Notes: generated from the sequence alone by a model not told the origin. Counted from the first letter of the stretch, positions 1-9,718 are shown. The stretch: 64,000 nt of DNA from Alistipes sp. (GCA_017399485.1 JAFQCA010000029.1:62001-126000), one strand, 5' to 3'. Numbers and translations are program-made.

Positions 1-3000
1 TCCCAATCGCTTTCCGCGTAAGTCGCGTTTTTGCCTTTCGATGTCATACAAACTTTTAGGAAAGTTCCATTTACCCACAAATCGCCAACATCGTATGGCG
101 TTGTTGGTGTTGTTACAAATACACGTCTTTTTCCGTCGGCTGTGTCTTGTGCTTCCGCCGCCGCTTGCATTGCGCTTGCAATTGCAGAATCGCTAATTTC
201 AATCCATTTATAAGTCGAACCGTCCTTGCTGAACCTGTACGCCGTGCCATCATCGTTGTTGTAATAAATATCACCCAAGTGCATATCCTTGTCGGTGTTG
301 GTTGTCCAATCACTCGCGGGCGCATTGTTTAATGTTGGTACGCCCGAAGCGAACCAAGTTTCAATAACGCCGTCCAATTGTTTGAATATCTCATTGATTG
401 CGGGTGTGTAAATACTATCAATAAACGAATTAAGTTCTTCATCGCCCGTGTACTTTGAAGCACGTTCCCAATCGGTTGCAGTATATTCCCCACTTGTGCG
501 GGTTGTCTTGCATCGCATAATATCGCCCGTTGCGCCTTGCACCCATAAATCACCGACATCGTATGGCGTTGTTGGAGTATTTACGAACACACGGCGTTTG
601 CCGTCTGCCGTATCTTGCGCCTTGCTTGCGGCTTCCAATGCGTTTTTTGCGTCCTTATCTTCCAAGACTTCCCAACTATATGAATCGGAAAATCTCTTTG
701 ATTCCTTTGTTTCGGTATTATACCAAAGGTCGCCAACGTGCTTTTTCTTTTCTGCTGTCGTCCACACATTTGACGGGTCGGTTGTTTGAAACCACGTTTC
801 AACCTTACCGTCGATTTGCGCTTCTATTTCACCAAACAATCCCGGCAATGTGTTGTTGATGAAATCTTTGCTTTCCAATGCTTCTTTGCCCAATTCTTCA
901 AGTGTCTTTTCGCTTCCATTGGAATTGAACACGATTCGACCGCCGATTTCCGAATTGTCAAGGTCGAAATATGTTGTTCCGTCCGCCGATTCAATGCGCC
1001 CGGTCTTGATGAATCGCCCATTTATCATCGTGAAACCATAAGTCAAGGCAAGGGAACGCGCTTTCAATTCCGGGTCGATGCTTGACAATGTACCGACCAA
1101 GAAATGATAATAATTCGCATCTTCATCAACCTTGATTTGTGATGCTGTGAAGATGAACGAACCCGCCGTTCCGTTTTTCTCACACTTGGCATATAGGTAA
1201 TAAGGCACGTTGCTTGTCAAGGTGGTTTGTGCGTCCGCCATCACCCAAGACACCGCCGATTCTTCATTGATGGCGTAATGGGTAAGAACACCGCCTTGCC
1301 ACTTCACGACATTGTTGTTGCCTTGGAAATTTGGTTGGAATACTGTATTCATCAAACCAAACTGCATTGACTTCGCGCCAACCGACAAAGCCATTGTGTC
1401 GATTGAATTTGGCTTTATCTTGTCGGTGTAATAATCACCTTCGGGGTCGAATACCATATTCAACACTTCACGACTTGAACGCCAATTCGCACGCGCACGG
1501 GTTGGGTCTTTCAGGTTGTTAATGGTAACAATCTTGTCAAGTTCCACCAAGTCCGAAATCACGCGGTTGGTGATTGTGGCACTTGTTACCGTGTCCGAAA
1601 TTGTCAAGGTATATTCGTAAGGGTCAAGGATATTTCGCACAAATGATTTGATACGAATTGCCTTGTCCACGTCAATATCCTTGTCCACCACGTGCAAATA
1701 ATCACCGGGGGCAAATACATTGGTAATGGAATCATGCGTTCCAACAATCTTTTCCAAATATGCCTTGGTTACACTCAAACCGTATTGCACTTTTGGTTGG
1801 CAATTTTGGTCGTAATACTTATTTGCCACTTCTTCCAAGTCCGCTTCCGCCTGTGCTTCGATTTCGGGTGAATAGGCAATATCAAGAACCTTGTATTCAT
1901 CGCCCAAACCAAATTGGAATGCCGCCGATGTTTCGGACGGGAACACATCGCCCCGGTCGTCCGTTGTCTTTATCAACGTAAACTTCTTAAAAGTGTGGTC
2001 GTATGCCTTAACTTCAAAATCATACCCGGCAAGGTTGCCCGTGTTGAAGTGAATTTTCGCCGATACGCCATTGATAAGATACAAGGTTTCGCCATCTGCA
2101 TTCTTGGCGTTCAGGTCGAAAGGAAATTTCGTGTCGATGAACGAAAATTCATCAACCTTGCTTTCGATTGAACCCGTGAATGTCGGCTTCACGTTGTCAA
2201 AGTTCTTGCGACCCTCAAAAATGCCGTATTTCGCCACCATTTCGGCTTTCTCAATGTAAGATTGCCCCTTTGTTCGTCCCGGTAAACAAAGGCGGTCGGC
2301 GCGGTATTTTGACGTAATGTTTTCGGTTGAACCATACACTTTCAAACGTGTAACAATGTTTGCGGACGATACGTTTTCGCGGTGCAAATCATACAATCCA
2401 CGACCCTTGCCATACTCAAATTTGTACGGCAAAGTTTGACCAACACGTTCATAAAGATTGATGGTGTAAATGCCATCAGCTTGCACAATGTCAAATTCCA
2501 CGTTGAAGTTGGATTGACCACAAAGGTTTTGAAGCACTGACAAGCAATTGTCCGATTCGCCAAACGTCAAGGTCTTGTCGCCGATGGTATCAGGGCAAAC
2601 ACCCAATTTCCACTTTCCGGGGAACACTCGATTGGCATTGGCAACAAGAACCGTCATAAATCGGCGTAAATTACCCGTCAAGCTGTCGCCCTGAATGTCT
2701 TGCAACTCATTCGTGGTCGTGTCAATGGTCAAGTCGTATGTTACGCGGAAAAGGTCGTATTGTACACCCTCAAATTGTAGGGTGTATTGAAATTCGTGCA
2801 TTCCCGTTTTCTTGACCGATGGCAAGCGGTTCAATTTGTAATCGCGCCCAAAGATGGTGATTCGGTCGCCGATGTTGTACGTTTGGGGGAATGGTGATTC
2901 AACGGTAATGTCCACCGTATCTTCTGCATTCAAGCCCCAATTCTGCTTTGCAGACACAACCCCGGTTGCCGTGCGCCGATTCTGCATTGGCACACGGTTT

Positions 3001-3044
3001 CCGTTTGGCTGTGTAATAATGATGTTTGTTAGATTCGTTCCCAT
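1..3044 (-). CDS. Phage tail-tip/tail-spike protein, partial (C-terminus off left edge)
   Basis: The reading frame starts at ATG 3044 and stays open to the window edge, giving over 1,000 residues. The first half reads as a baseplate-hub or endopeptidase-tail type protein (an N-terminal stretch with ITVESPFPQTYNIGDRI, then a long beta-rich region). The second half contains two copies of a roughly 85-residue module, with GDLWYNT or GDIYYNN followed by AQDTADGKRRVFV and TPTTPYDVGDLWV. Such modules are common in central tail-fibre and host-contact proteins of Gram-positive and Bacteroidota phages. The start overlaps the end of the upstream LamG-Dit gene by 16 bases. The role in host recognition is inferred from gene order and repeats; the receptor-binding end is not visible. 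Confidence 0.85.
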   Translation of the reverse strand, partial: MGTNLTNIIITQPNGNRVPMQNRRTATGVVSAKQNWGLNAEDTVDITVESPFPQTYNIGDRITIFGRDYKLNRLPSVKKTGMHEFQYTLQFEGVQYDLFRVTYDLTIDTTTNELQDIQGDSLTGNLRRFMTVLVANANRVFPGKWKLGVCPDTIGDKTLTFGESDNCLSVLQNLCGQSNFNVEFDIVQADGIYTINLYERVGQTLPYKFEYGKGRGLYDLHRENVSSANIVTRLKVYGSTENITSKYRADRLCLPGRTKGQSYIEKAEMVAKYGIFEGRKNFDNVKPTFTGSIESKVDEFSFIDTKFPFDLNAKNADGETLYLINGVSAKIHFNTGNLAGYDFEVKAYDHTFKKFTLIKTTDDRGDVFPSETSAAFQFGLGDEYKVLDIAYSPEIEAQAEADLEEVANKYYDQNCQPKVQYGLSVTKAYLEKIVGTHDSITNVFAPGDYLHVVDKDIDVDKAIRIKSFVRNILDPYEYTLTISDTVTSATITNRVISDLVELDKIVTINNLKDPTRARANWRSSREVLNMVFDPEGDYYTDKIKPNSIDTMALSVGAKSMQFGLMNTVFQPNFQGNNNVVKWQGGVLTHYAINEESAVSWVMADAQTTLTSNVPYYLYAKCEKNGTAGSFIFTASQIKVDEDANYYHFLVGTLSSIDPELKARSLALTYGFTMINGRFIKTGRIESADGTTYFDLDNSEIGGRIVFNSNGSEKTLEELGKEALESKDFINNTLPGLFGEIEAQIDGKVETWFQTTDPSNVWTTAEKKKHVGDLWYNTETKESKRFSDSYSWEVLEDKDAKNALEAASKAQDTADGKRRVFVNTPTTPYDVGDLWVQGATGDIMRCKTTRTSGEYTATDWERASKYTGDEELNSFIDSIYTPAINEIFKQLDGVIETWFASGVPTLNNAPASDWTTNTDKDMHLGDIYYNNDDGTAYRFSKDGSTYKWIEISDSAIASAMQAAAEAQDTADGKRRVFVTTPTTPYDVGDLWVNGTFLKVCMTSKGKNATYAESDW
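80..800 (-). repeat. Tandem coding repeats in tail-tip gene
   Basis: Two in-frame copies of a host-contact module lie at about 80-365 and 545-805. Both end in the near-identical peptide TPTTPYDVGDLWV, and the DNA shares tcgtatggcgttgttgg at about 91 and 560. Divergence between the copies is mainly in the region before AQDTADGKRR. The array may continue off the left edge. Confidence 0.75.
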
Positions 3045-4234
3045 ACCACAATCGCATTTGTCGTGAATGAAGAAATTTCGTCAATGCACCCCGTTATCAC
3101 CGGGAAATAATCACCGTTCACATCGTAATCGTGGGTAATTGTGAGGTTTTCGCCGCTTACATCGTAATCAACTTTGCCATCACCCCAATAAATGTTCACA
3201 TATTTGGAACTTGTCAAGGTGATTGAACAAGTCTTGGTTGCTTCACCCACGCGAATGTGCTTCAACACACGTTTCACGGGTTCAGGTTCAACCAACTTCA
3301 ACTTGAACGTGCCAACCATCAGTTCATCACTCCATTCCTTTGAAATCTCGATTGCATCTTTGCAATAGACTTCGTAAATCAAAGGTTTTACCGGGTGAAC
3401 GTCAATCACAAGTCGGTTTGTTCCCGTCTTGTCAAACTGTTGTTCAAAAGTGGTTATCTTCTTGATGAAATCCATCTTGGAATCCGCCTTGATGAAGCAA
3501 GACAATGTGATTTCCCTTGATTCGTAAAACTTATGTGATAAATCCACACTTTCGCCGTGGTAATTGTCCCAACTCAATGTTGCGGGTGCTTTCATCTTGG
3601 GGCGGTTCATAATTCCGTCCGAACCTGACACAAACACGCCATATTGCTTGAAGTCCACGCCGTCCAACAAATATGCTTGTTGCTTACTTGACGACAATTC
3701 ATTGATAAGTTCGGATTGCGACAAGGCGAAATTGTAAATCTTCACATCGTCAAGCAAACCGAAACCATATTCACCGCCGTAATAGTCTTGACAAAGCGAA
3801 ATGCCAAGCAATGTTCCCGACAAATACAAGGTTTTCACCAATGATGAATTGACATAAAAGTTGTATGCCGTTCCACGTCTTGTCATTGCCAAAGAATACC
3901 ACGAACCGGGCGTTGCTTCAATTGGAACTTCGACATAATTGTTCAGCCCCGAAAAGTTAAGAACCCAAATCATTTTCTTTGGTGAACCGCATTCGATTTC
4001 CCGACCCTGAACCCACATCATCATTGAAAATTCAATGTTCATATTGGGAAACACCGTCTTTGAAACCTCGCAAGTGTCCGAACCACCAAAGGAAATTGCA
4101 TTTCCATTCTTTCCGGCAACGAACTTTGCACCTACAACCGCACCATCTGCACGGTTTTGGCTGTAATCGAAAGCAACCGCCGAACCGTCGCTTTCATCAA
4201 AAGGCATTTGAAAAATTATACTGTTTGCATTCAT
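3029..4234 (-). CDS. Phage distal-tail-like protein with N-terminal LamG/ConA-like lectin domain
   Basis: About 401 residues. Residues 1-185 read as a LamG/concanavalin-A-like jelly roll (IIFQMPFDESDGS, ISFGGSDTCEVS, GLLDDVKIYNFALSQ), the fold used by many tail proteins to touch glycans. Residues about 195-320 look like a distal-tail (Dit) core (GVFVSGSDGIMNRPKMKAP, a FIKADSKMDF stretch), and a small beta-rich C-terminal domain follows (WGDGKVDYDVSGE). ATG 4234 is preferred to an upstream in-frame TTG, because the preceding gene stops at 4237. Its place between tape measure and tip protein fits a Dit or baseplate adaptor. The fusion of lectin and Dit parts is inferred from sequence style, not from a search. 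Confidence 0.7.
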   Translation of the reverse strand: MNANSIIFQMPFDESDGSAVAFDYSQNRADGAVVGAKFVAGKNGNAISFGGSDTCEVSKTVFPNMNIEFSMMMWVQGREIECGSPKKMIWVLNFSGLNNYVEVPIEATPGSWYSLAMTRRGTAYNFYVNSSLVKTLYLSGTLLGISLCQDYYGGEYGFGLLDDVKIYNFALSQSELINELSSSKQQAYLLDGVDFKQYGVFVSGSDGIMNRPKMKAPATLSWDNYHGESVDLSHKFYESREITLSCFIKADSKMDFIKKITTFEQQFDKTGTNRLVIDVHPVKPLIYEVYCKDAIEISKEWSDELMVGTFKLKLVEPEPVKRVLKHIRVGEATKTCSITLTSSKYVNIYWGDGKVDYDVSGENLTITHDYDVNGDYFPVITGCIDEISSFTTNAIVVWERI

Positions 4235-4236
4235 AT

Positions 4237-4746
4237 TCAATAAGTCTTTTTGTTCTTTTCCCGGATTTTCACAATGGCATCACCCATTGCATTTTTTGTT
4301 ATCGAACCGCCGTAATGGTTCACACAAACTTTCGCCCGGTCGCTTGCGTGAATACCCACAACGGCATCATCGAAAATGTCTATCATCACAAAGGCATTGT
4401 CCTTGGCAACCACGTTTAATTCGGCATTGTGTTTGGCGAAAACCTCGCACACTTCAAACCCATTTATGTCAATACGCCCTTGGGTTGCCCCCAAACACAC
4501 GCATTTGGGCTTATTTTCGACTTTTATGTTGTCGTCAAGGAAAACCCCTTTCGCTTCCATAACCCCTTTGAAATGCGTTCTTATGAAGTCATTTTTGGGG
4601 TAATCATTCGCCAAGCAAAAGTCAATACCTTTCAAGTACATATCAACCATTGCTTCTTTGTCCTGTAATGTTAGCAATTGGGCGTGCCAAGGGGCGCAAA
4701 TCCCCTTGGCTTTCGCCTGTCTTGCAAGTTCTTTCGATAATTTCAT
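4237..4746 (-). CDS. Conserved phage tail-region protein of unknown function
   Basis: 169 residues from ATG 4746; an in-frame GTG at 4770 is possible but falls inside an operator-like site. The first half is helical (KLSKELARQAKAKGICAPWH, DKEAMVDMYLKGIDFCLAND). The second half has regular short beta strands (VFAKHNAELNVVAKDNAFV, GIHASDRAKVCVNHYGG), suggesting a small beta-solenoid. I recall similar proteins next to tape-measure genes of gut Bacteroidales phages, but none with an assigned role. The gene overlaps neither neighbour by more than a few bases and is probably co-transcribed with the tail operon. Confidence 0.8.
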   Translation of the reverse strand: MKLSKELARQAKAKGICAPWHAQLLTLQDKEAMVDMYLKGIDFCLANDYPKNDFIRTHFKGVMEAKGVFLDDNIKVENKPKCVCLGATQGRIDINGFEVCEVFAKHNAELNVVAKDNAFVMIDIFDDAVVGIHASDRAKVCVNHYGGSITKNAMGDAIVKIREKNKKTY

Positions 4747-4752
4747 AAAGCC

Positions 4753-4769
4753 TTTTTTATAGTAAAACA
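4753..4769 (-). promoter_or_regulatory. Variant 17-bp operator-like site before tail gene
   Basis: Read on the minus strand, TGTTTTACTATAAAAAA matches the phage-wide site TGTATCACTATAAAACA at 14 of 17 positions. It ends six bases before ATG 4746, the same placement as the exact copies before the portal, exonuclease and coiled-coil genes. Confidence 0.5.
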
Positions 4770-4776
4770 CATTTGG

Positions 4777-7700
4777 TTACGACAAACCTTGCGACCTCAA
4801 AGAATCACCCGAATTGTTTTCAAGAATGGTGATAATTCTTTCAATCCTTGCCAAATATCGGTTGTATGCCGTATTTGCCGCAATGGTGTTCAGGGTCTGC
4901 AACTGTTGGCGCAAAATGCTTGTCGTTTCAAGTTGGTTGATACGAATTGCATTCATTTGTCCGGCGACAAGACTTGCGGTTTCTTCCGAAACACCCTTGA
5001 CCGCCCCGGTCAATGAATCGTCCGATTCTTCAATGTTCAAATCCTTGAACAAATCCGAATAAATGCCAAGGGCTTGTTCATAGTTGTTGGCGGCTGCCTG
5101 AACCTTTGCTTTGAAAGCCGCAATTTCCGCATCGGTCAATCCGTCGAAAATAAATTTATCGCCATTCCAATAACCCATTGACCCTTCCAATTGGTCAAGT
5201 GCGCCTTGAAGCTGTTGTTCCAAGAACTTCTTTTTCAATTGGTTTACAACGATGTTTTGCAACACCGTGTTCACCGTATCTTCAAAAGCCTTTGCCGAAT
5301 CTTCACCCGCTTTGAATGCCGTTGTCAAGCCATCAGCCAATTGGGTTGCAAAATCGCTTGCGGTGGTCTGCAAAAGGTCGTTGGAAATTTCATCGTACAT
5401 ATCGGCAATTTGGCGTTCCAATTCCGCATATTGTTCTTTGAAATCGTCCACCCTGTCCCAATCGGTTTTCTTCTTGGAAATTTCAGCTTCCCACGATGCA
5501 CGCAAATGTTCCTGTTGCTCTTTCATATTGCGGATTGCGGCTTGTTGGTTCTTGTACACATCACCGCCCAACGCCTTGTCAATAGCCCACGAAAGTTGCG
5601 TGTATGCCTTTTCAAGTTGTGAAATGGCTTTTTGGTGCTTCTTGATTTGCTTTTCCGCCTTTCGGTCTTTTGAATTGAAAAGGTCGAATGCGGACGTAAG
5701 CAAACCGATAGAACCTTGAATGATGGACAATGGGTTTCCCGTTGCGATACCGCTTGCAAGTTGGCTTGCTCCATCAAGGATTCCGCCAATGTCGCCCATT
5801 ATCGCTTGGGTTTCTTCGTCCATTGTAACACCCATCTTTTCCAATCCTTTTGTTACCGCGTCAAGTGTGCCACCGATAAGGTCGATTGCGCCACTTGCAC
5901 TTTCAAACATATTGGTCAATGCCTTTTTCTTGCCCTCATCGTCTGCCGCCTTGCCATAATCCTTGATTGAGGAAACAAGCGATTTGAACGGGTTGCGTTC
6001 TTGGATTTCATCTTTCATTTCCTCGATTTTGTCTTTCAAGGCTTCAAGGTCTTTCGGGTCAAACTCGATTCCAAGATACGCACCATCAAGATTGTTGATT
6101 TTATCAATCAGTTCTTGAAGTTTCCGGGTGCTTATTTCGTCAAGGTCGCCAAACATCAATTCCCAATCCGGGTGTGCTTGCAGTTCATCAAGGGCGAATT
6201 TTGAAAGTGCTTCGGCTTGGGCTTTGTTCAGGGCTTCCACCATTTCGGTGTTGCCGACCGCCTGTGCCGCCCGTCGCTTTTCTTCGTATTCGTCAATGAT
6301 TGCTTGCTTGCGTTGCTCAAATGTGCCATATTCCGCCAACAAAGCATCGTAGTCAACTCCACCAATGCCGTTCACATCATCATCACGTTGCTTCTTGCGG
6401 TTGGCAATGGCTGCATCAATTTCGGCAAGCTGTGCTTCATCGGTTGTCGCCTTACGTTTCGCCATCAAAATTTCATAATCGCGGTTGTAGACTTCATCAA
6501 TGCGGCGTTTTTGCTCTGCATAAGAAGCATATTCTGCCAACAATGCTTCGGTTTCTTCGGCAAGTTGTTCTTTGGCGTTCTTTTCGGCATCGTCCAATGC
6601 TTCACCCTTGGCATTGTCCACTTCCGTTCCATCGCCGGACAATTCCTTGCGTTTCTGCTCAATGATTTTGAGCATTTCAAGGGTTGTTTTGGCATTGGTC
6701 AATTGCTCGTTCAACTCTGCATTGAATGCGTCCAAAACCGTTTGTTTGGTTTCTTCGGCAATGGCATCATTGAGTTGTCGCAACTGTTTGTTTTGCGCCT
6801 TGGTGCGGTTGGCAACATCAATGGACAAGATTTGGTCGCGTTGATTCTTCAAATAATCAATATATGTCGCACCCTCTTTCAAAAGACCCTCAAATTCCTT
6901 GTTCGCCGACTGAACCAATATCGCATCACCCGAATTTAACCACTTCGTGAATCGTTGGTATTCGGATTTGCGCTTGTTCAGCTTCTCCAAGAACGGGTCT
7001 TTTGGCGTACCACCACCGCCACCACCGCCGGACTTCTTGCCCGTGATTGCATCGGCTTGTTGCTGCAAGTCGGCAATCTCTTTCAATGCGGCTTCATATT
7101 CGGTGTTGTTGGTAAGGTTTTTTAATGCCGCTTGCTTCACCTGAATGGCTTGTTCGATTGCCCCAAGTGTGCCATCTGCATAAGTCTTGGTCGCATCAAT
7201 CCCGGCTTGTTTTAATAGGTTTAATCCGTTGGTTTCAGCCGTTGCCGCGTTCTCAAAACCTTGCGTGATTTCGGCACGCAATGATTCAATGGCGGTTTTT
7301 GCTTCCGCTTTTGCCTTATTTGCCACCGTTACGAATGTACCACTTGCGTAACCACTTGTCGAATATCCCGTTACAACCCATTTTTGCACTTGGTCGGGCA
7401 TTGCATTATATTCTTGTTCTTTCTGCATCAAGGTTTTCACCTTTTCTTGGGCTTGCTGAACAAGAACCATTGCTTTTGCCTTTTCTATTTGGGCATTGAT
7501 GAATGCTTGCTTGTTGTTCACAAGTAAGTTTTCGGCATCGGTTACACCATTGATGGAAACACCCAATTCGTCAAATGCTTGTGCGTTTTGCTCGACAAAC
7601 TTTTTCTTGGCTTCCAAGTCATCGCCAATGGCGTTCCACTTCACCGACAAATCTTCAATGCTTGCAATAGGTTTGTAACAATTTTCGGCAACGGAATTGT

Positions 7701-8931
7701 ACCATTCTTCTTGCGCTTTCTTGGCTTCACGCGATTTGCCCACAAAGTGAGAAACAAGACCAATCAAAGCCGAAATGCCCGCAAGAATCCAACCGAATAC
7801 CGGGATTGACTTAATCGCCGCACCCACCATTCGGAATGCTCCGGCAAGACCTATATTTGCAACCGTTCCCGCCGTTGCCGCCGCCGTTTGTGCGCCTGTT
7901 GCAACGGTGTTCGCACCTTGTGCAACCGTGTTTGCTCCTTGGGCGGCTGTGTTCGCTTGTGTGGCGGCTGTGTGTGCCACTTCTGCCGCCGTGCTTGCGG
8001 CTGTTGCCGTTGTGTCTGCAACCGTTGCGGCGGTTGATGCAATTTGTTCGCCACGTCCGACCGCCAAAAGGTTGTTCCACCACTCTTTTAGACCGTTGAT
8101 TGTTACAAGCTGAAATGCCGAATCCTTGTTCAAGGCTTGGGCGGCTTGCTGCAATCCCATTGTAATTGACATCAGGGATTGCACTTTCAACATTATCTTT
8201 TGCAAGTTTTCATTTTCCCCGGCAAACAACGCAACCGCACCTTGGGCGGCGGTGAATCCACCAACGACACCGCCCAATCCCTCAATCATACCTTGGAATT
8301 GTGCTTCATCATTGGCAAGAACACTTCCTTGTGCCTGAATATCGCCTTGAATGTCCATCAAACGACCAAGTTCGTTTTCCAATTCCTTGTAAGCCGCACT
8401 TTGTTCGTCTATGCCATCGGCAATCATTGCCGCCATTTCTTCTTTCAAGTCGCGGATTCGGGTTCGCAACATCGTGTGTTTTGTTGCGGTGTTTTCCGCT
8501 TGCCTTGCCGATTCTTCCAACTTGGTTGCTTCATCTTCAAGGGCGTTGGATTGTTCGCGCAACTCTTTCAATAGTTGCTTGCGAACCGTCATTTCGCCCT
8601 GAATGGCGTTTCTTTGCTCCTGTAAGGCACGAAATTCATCGTCGCGTCCACTCATAAAGGCACGGTTCATTTCGTTGCCCAAACGGTCGTATTCCTGACC
8701 CAAGCGGTCAAGGGCTTGTTCGTGTTCAACGCAAGCATCGCCGATTTGCCCAAGTGCTGAACGAACTTGCACAATCATTTCTTGTGTGGTCTTGTCCATC
8801 ACATCGCCACTTCCAACGACCGCATCGGAAAAGCCTTGCACACGGCGCAAGGTTTCGTCAATTGCCGAATTTAGTTGGTCGTTGTCCATTATGGATTTGA
8901 ACGACAAAGAACCACCGTCAATTTCTGCCAT
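4777..8931 (-). CDS. Phage tail tape measure protein
   Basis: 1,384 residues, the longest gene in the phage. It has long coiled-coil stretches (residues about 90-200 and 640-900), an Ala/Thr-rich low-complexity segment (about 295-350), a hydrophobic patch (IPVFGWILAGISALIGLVSHF near 370) and a glycine run (KKSGGGGGGGTPKD near 635). These are standard for tape-measure proteins, which set tail length and are ejected through the tube. The protein lies directly after the frameshifted tail chaperones, as expected. No peptidase motif was recognised. The start at 8931 follows the end of the chaperone frame by one base. Confidence 0.92.
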   Translation of the reverse strand: MAEIDGGSLSFKSIMDNDQLNSAIDETLRRVQGFSDAVVGSGDVMDKTTQEMIVQVRSALGQIGDACVEHEQALDRLGQEYDRLGNEMNRAFMSGRDDEFRALQEQRNAIQGEMTVRKQLLKELREQSNALEDEATKLEESARQAENTATKHTMLRTRIRDLKEEMAAMIADGIDEQSAAYKELENELGRLMDIQGDIQAQGSVLANDEAQFQGMIEGLGGVVGGFTAAQGAVALFAGENENLQKIMLKVQSLMSITMGLQQAAQALNKDSAFQLVTINGLKEWWNNLLAVGRGEQIASTAATVADTTATAASTAAEVAHTAATQANTAAQGANTVAQGANTVATGAQTAAATAGTVANIGLAGAFRMVGAAIKSIPVFGWILAGISALIGLVSHFVGKSREAKKAQEEWYNSVAENCYKPIASIEDLSVKWNAIGDDLEAKKKFVEQNAQAFDELGVSINGVTDAENLLVNNKQAFINAQIEKAKAMVLVQQAQEKVKTLMQKEQEYNAMPDQVQKWVVTGYSTSGYASGTFVTVANKAKAEAKTAIESLRAEITQGFENAATAETNGLNLLKQAGIDATKTYADGTLGAIEQAIQVKQAALKNLTNNTEYEAALKEIADLQQQADAITGKKSGGGGGGGTPKDPFLEKLNKRKSEYQRFTKWLNSGDAILVQSANKEFEGLLKEGATYIDYLKNQRDQILSIDVANRTKAQNKQLRQLNDAIAEETKQTVLDAFNAELNEQLTNAKTTLEMLKIIEQKRKELSGDGTEVDNAKGEALDDAEKNAKEQLAEETEALLAEYASYAEQKRRIDEVYNRDYEILMAKRKATTDEAQLAEIDAAIANRKKQRDDDVNGIGGVDYDALLAEYGTFEQRKQAIIDEYEEKRRAAQAVGNTEMVEALNKAQAEALSKFALDELQAHPDWELMFGDLDEISTRKLQELIDKINNLDGAYLGIEFDPKDLEALKDKIEEMKDEIQERNPFKSLVSSIKDYGKAADDEGKKKALTNMFESASGAIDLIGGTLDAVTKGLEKMGVTMDEETQAIMGDIGGILDGASQLASGIATGNPLSIIQGSIGLLTSAFDLFNSKDRKAEKQIKKHQKAISQLEKAYTQLSWAIDKALGGDVYKNQQAAIRNMKEQQEHLRASWEAEISKKKTDWDRVDDFKEQYAELERQIADMYDEISNDLLQTTASDFATQLADGLTTAFKAGEDSAKAFEDTVNTVLQNIVVNQLKKKFLEQQLQGALDQLEGSMGYWNGDKFIFDGLTDAEIAAFKAKVQAAANNYEQALGIYSDLFKDLNIEESDDSLTGAVKGVSEETASLVAGQMNAIRINQLETTSILRQQLQTLNTIAANTAYNRYLARIERIITILENNSGDSLRSQGLS

Positions 8932-8932
8932 A

Positions 8933-9154
8933 TTACATCAAACTATTTACAAAATTCAAAATTTGTTCACTGTTGTTCTCGGTCAATTCGATTTCTTCAA
9001 CCCTATTGTTGTCGCTTAAATCGTAACTTGGGGCATCAATCATCATACGTTGAACAACCGACCACGCAATGCCGTGTAACAAGTAATCATAAGTCCACCC
9101 GAAATGCTGACATATAGCCCCCCGGCGACCGTGTGGACTGTTTAACCCTCGTTG
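8933..9154 (-). CDS. Tail assembly chaperone C-terminal extension (probable -1 frameshift product, gpGT-like)
   Basis: This frame has no sensible start of its own; its only ATG (9235) lies deep inside the preceding gene. It sits in the -1 frame relative to the upstream chaperone and overlaps that gene's end. About 73 residues follow the shift, including HFGWTYDYLLHGIAWSVVQR, a compact conserved-looking segment, then an acidic tail. A slip on G-GAA-AAC at 9160-9154 would join the frames. Lambda-type G/GT chaperones next to the tape-measure gene use the same layout. The exact slip site is inferred. Confidence 0.7.
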   Translation of the reverse strand, partial: QRGLNSPHGRRGAICQHFGWTYDYLLHGIAWSVVQRMMIDAPSYDLSDNNRVEEIELTENNSEQILNFVNSLM

Positions 9155-9711
9155 TTTTCCTCTATCCGAATCGGCATTGTGGTTCTTTCTTGCTGCATCA
9201 ATCGAATAGAGTTCATAAAATCCCCAAGATTGCACATTGCGTTCACAAGGACGTAAAGTTTGTAAAGCACCGATGGTTTGATTTTCCGGGCGAACAATGA
9301 CGTTAATTCGTCAAGTCGCTTCGTATCTTCAACCCACCTTGTGCCACCTTTGCCGTGAACGGGAATCAACCTATCTTCACCAAGAACCGCAATGGCGACA
9401 ACCCTTGCACAACGAATGGAGTGTTCACGGGCAAGACTTCTTGCACGTTGCATCGAATCCGTCGATTTCATTGCCGCTTCGTCAATGGTAAATTCGATTG
9501 TTTCCGCCGAAATTCGGTCAAGGGTCGCAAGGGTCGGTTCTTCTATTTTGAACGTCCTTGTAACCTCACGGGGTTTGTATCTCTTAACAATGCCCAAGAA
9601 CCGCTTTTCCGCGTCAAATTCGGTGTCTTTCACCTCAAATGACACACCCTTTCCAATCAGGGTGTTAAGTTCCGCACGTTCTTGTTCAAGTTTCTTTTTA
9701 TCGTCTGCCAT
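9142..9711 (-). CDS. Tail assembly chaperone (gpG-like)
   Basis: 189 residues, largely helical and charged (MADDKKKLEQERAELNTLI, SMQRARSLAREHSIRCARVV, LTSLFARKIKPSVLYKLYVL). Between tube and tape-measure genes this position is normally held by the chaperone that coats the tape-measure protein during tail assembly. Its 3' end overlaps a -1 frame open reading frame, supporting a G/GT pair. A terminator-like hairpin lies just upstream, between it and the tube gene, which could lower its transcription relative to the tube. Confidence 0.75.
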   Translation of the reverse strand: MADDKKKLEQERAELNTLIGKGVSFEVKDTEFDAEKRFLGIVKRYKPREVTRTFKIEEPTLATLDRISAETIEFTIDEAAMKSTDSMQRARSLAREHSIRCARVVAIAVLGEDRLIPVHGKGGTRWVEDTKRLDELTSLFARKIKPSVLYKLYVLVNAMCNLGDFMNSIRLMQQERTTMPIRIEENNEG

Positions 9712-9718
9712 ATATTAT

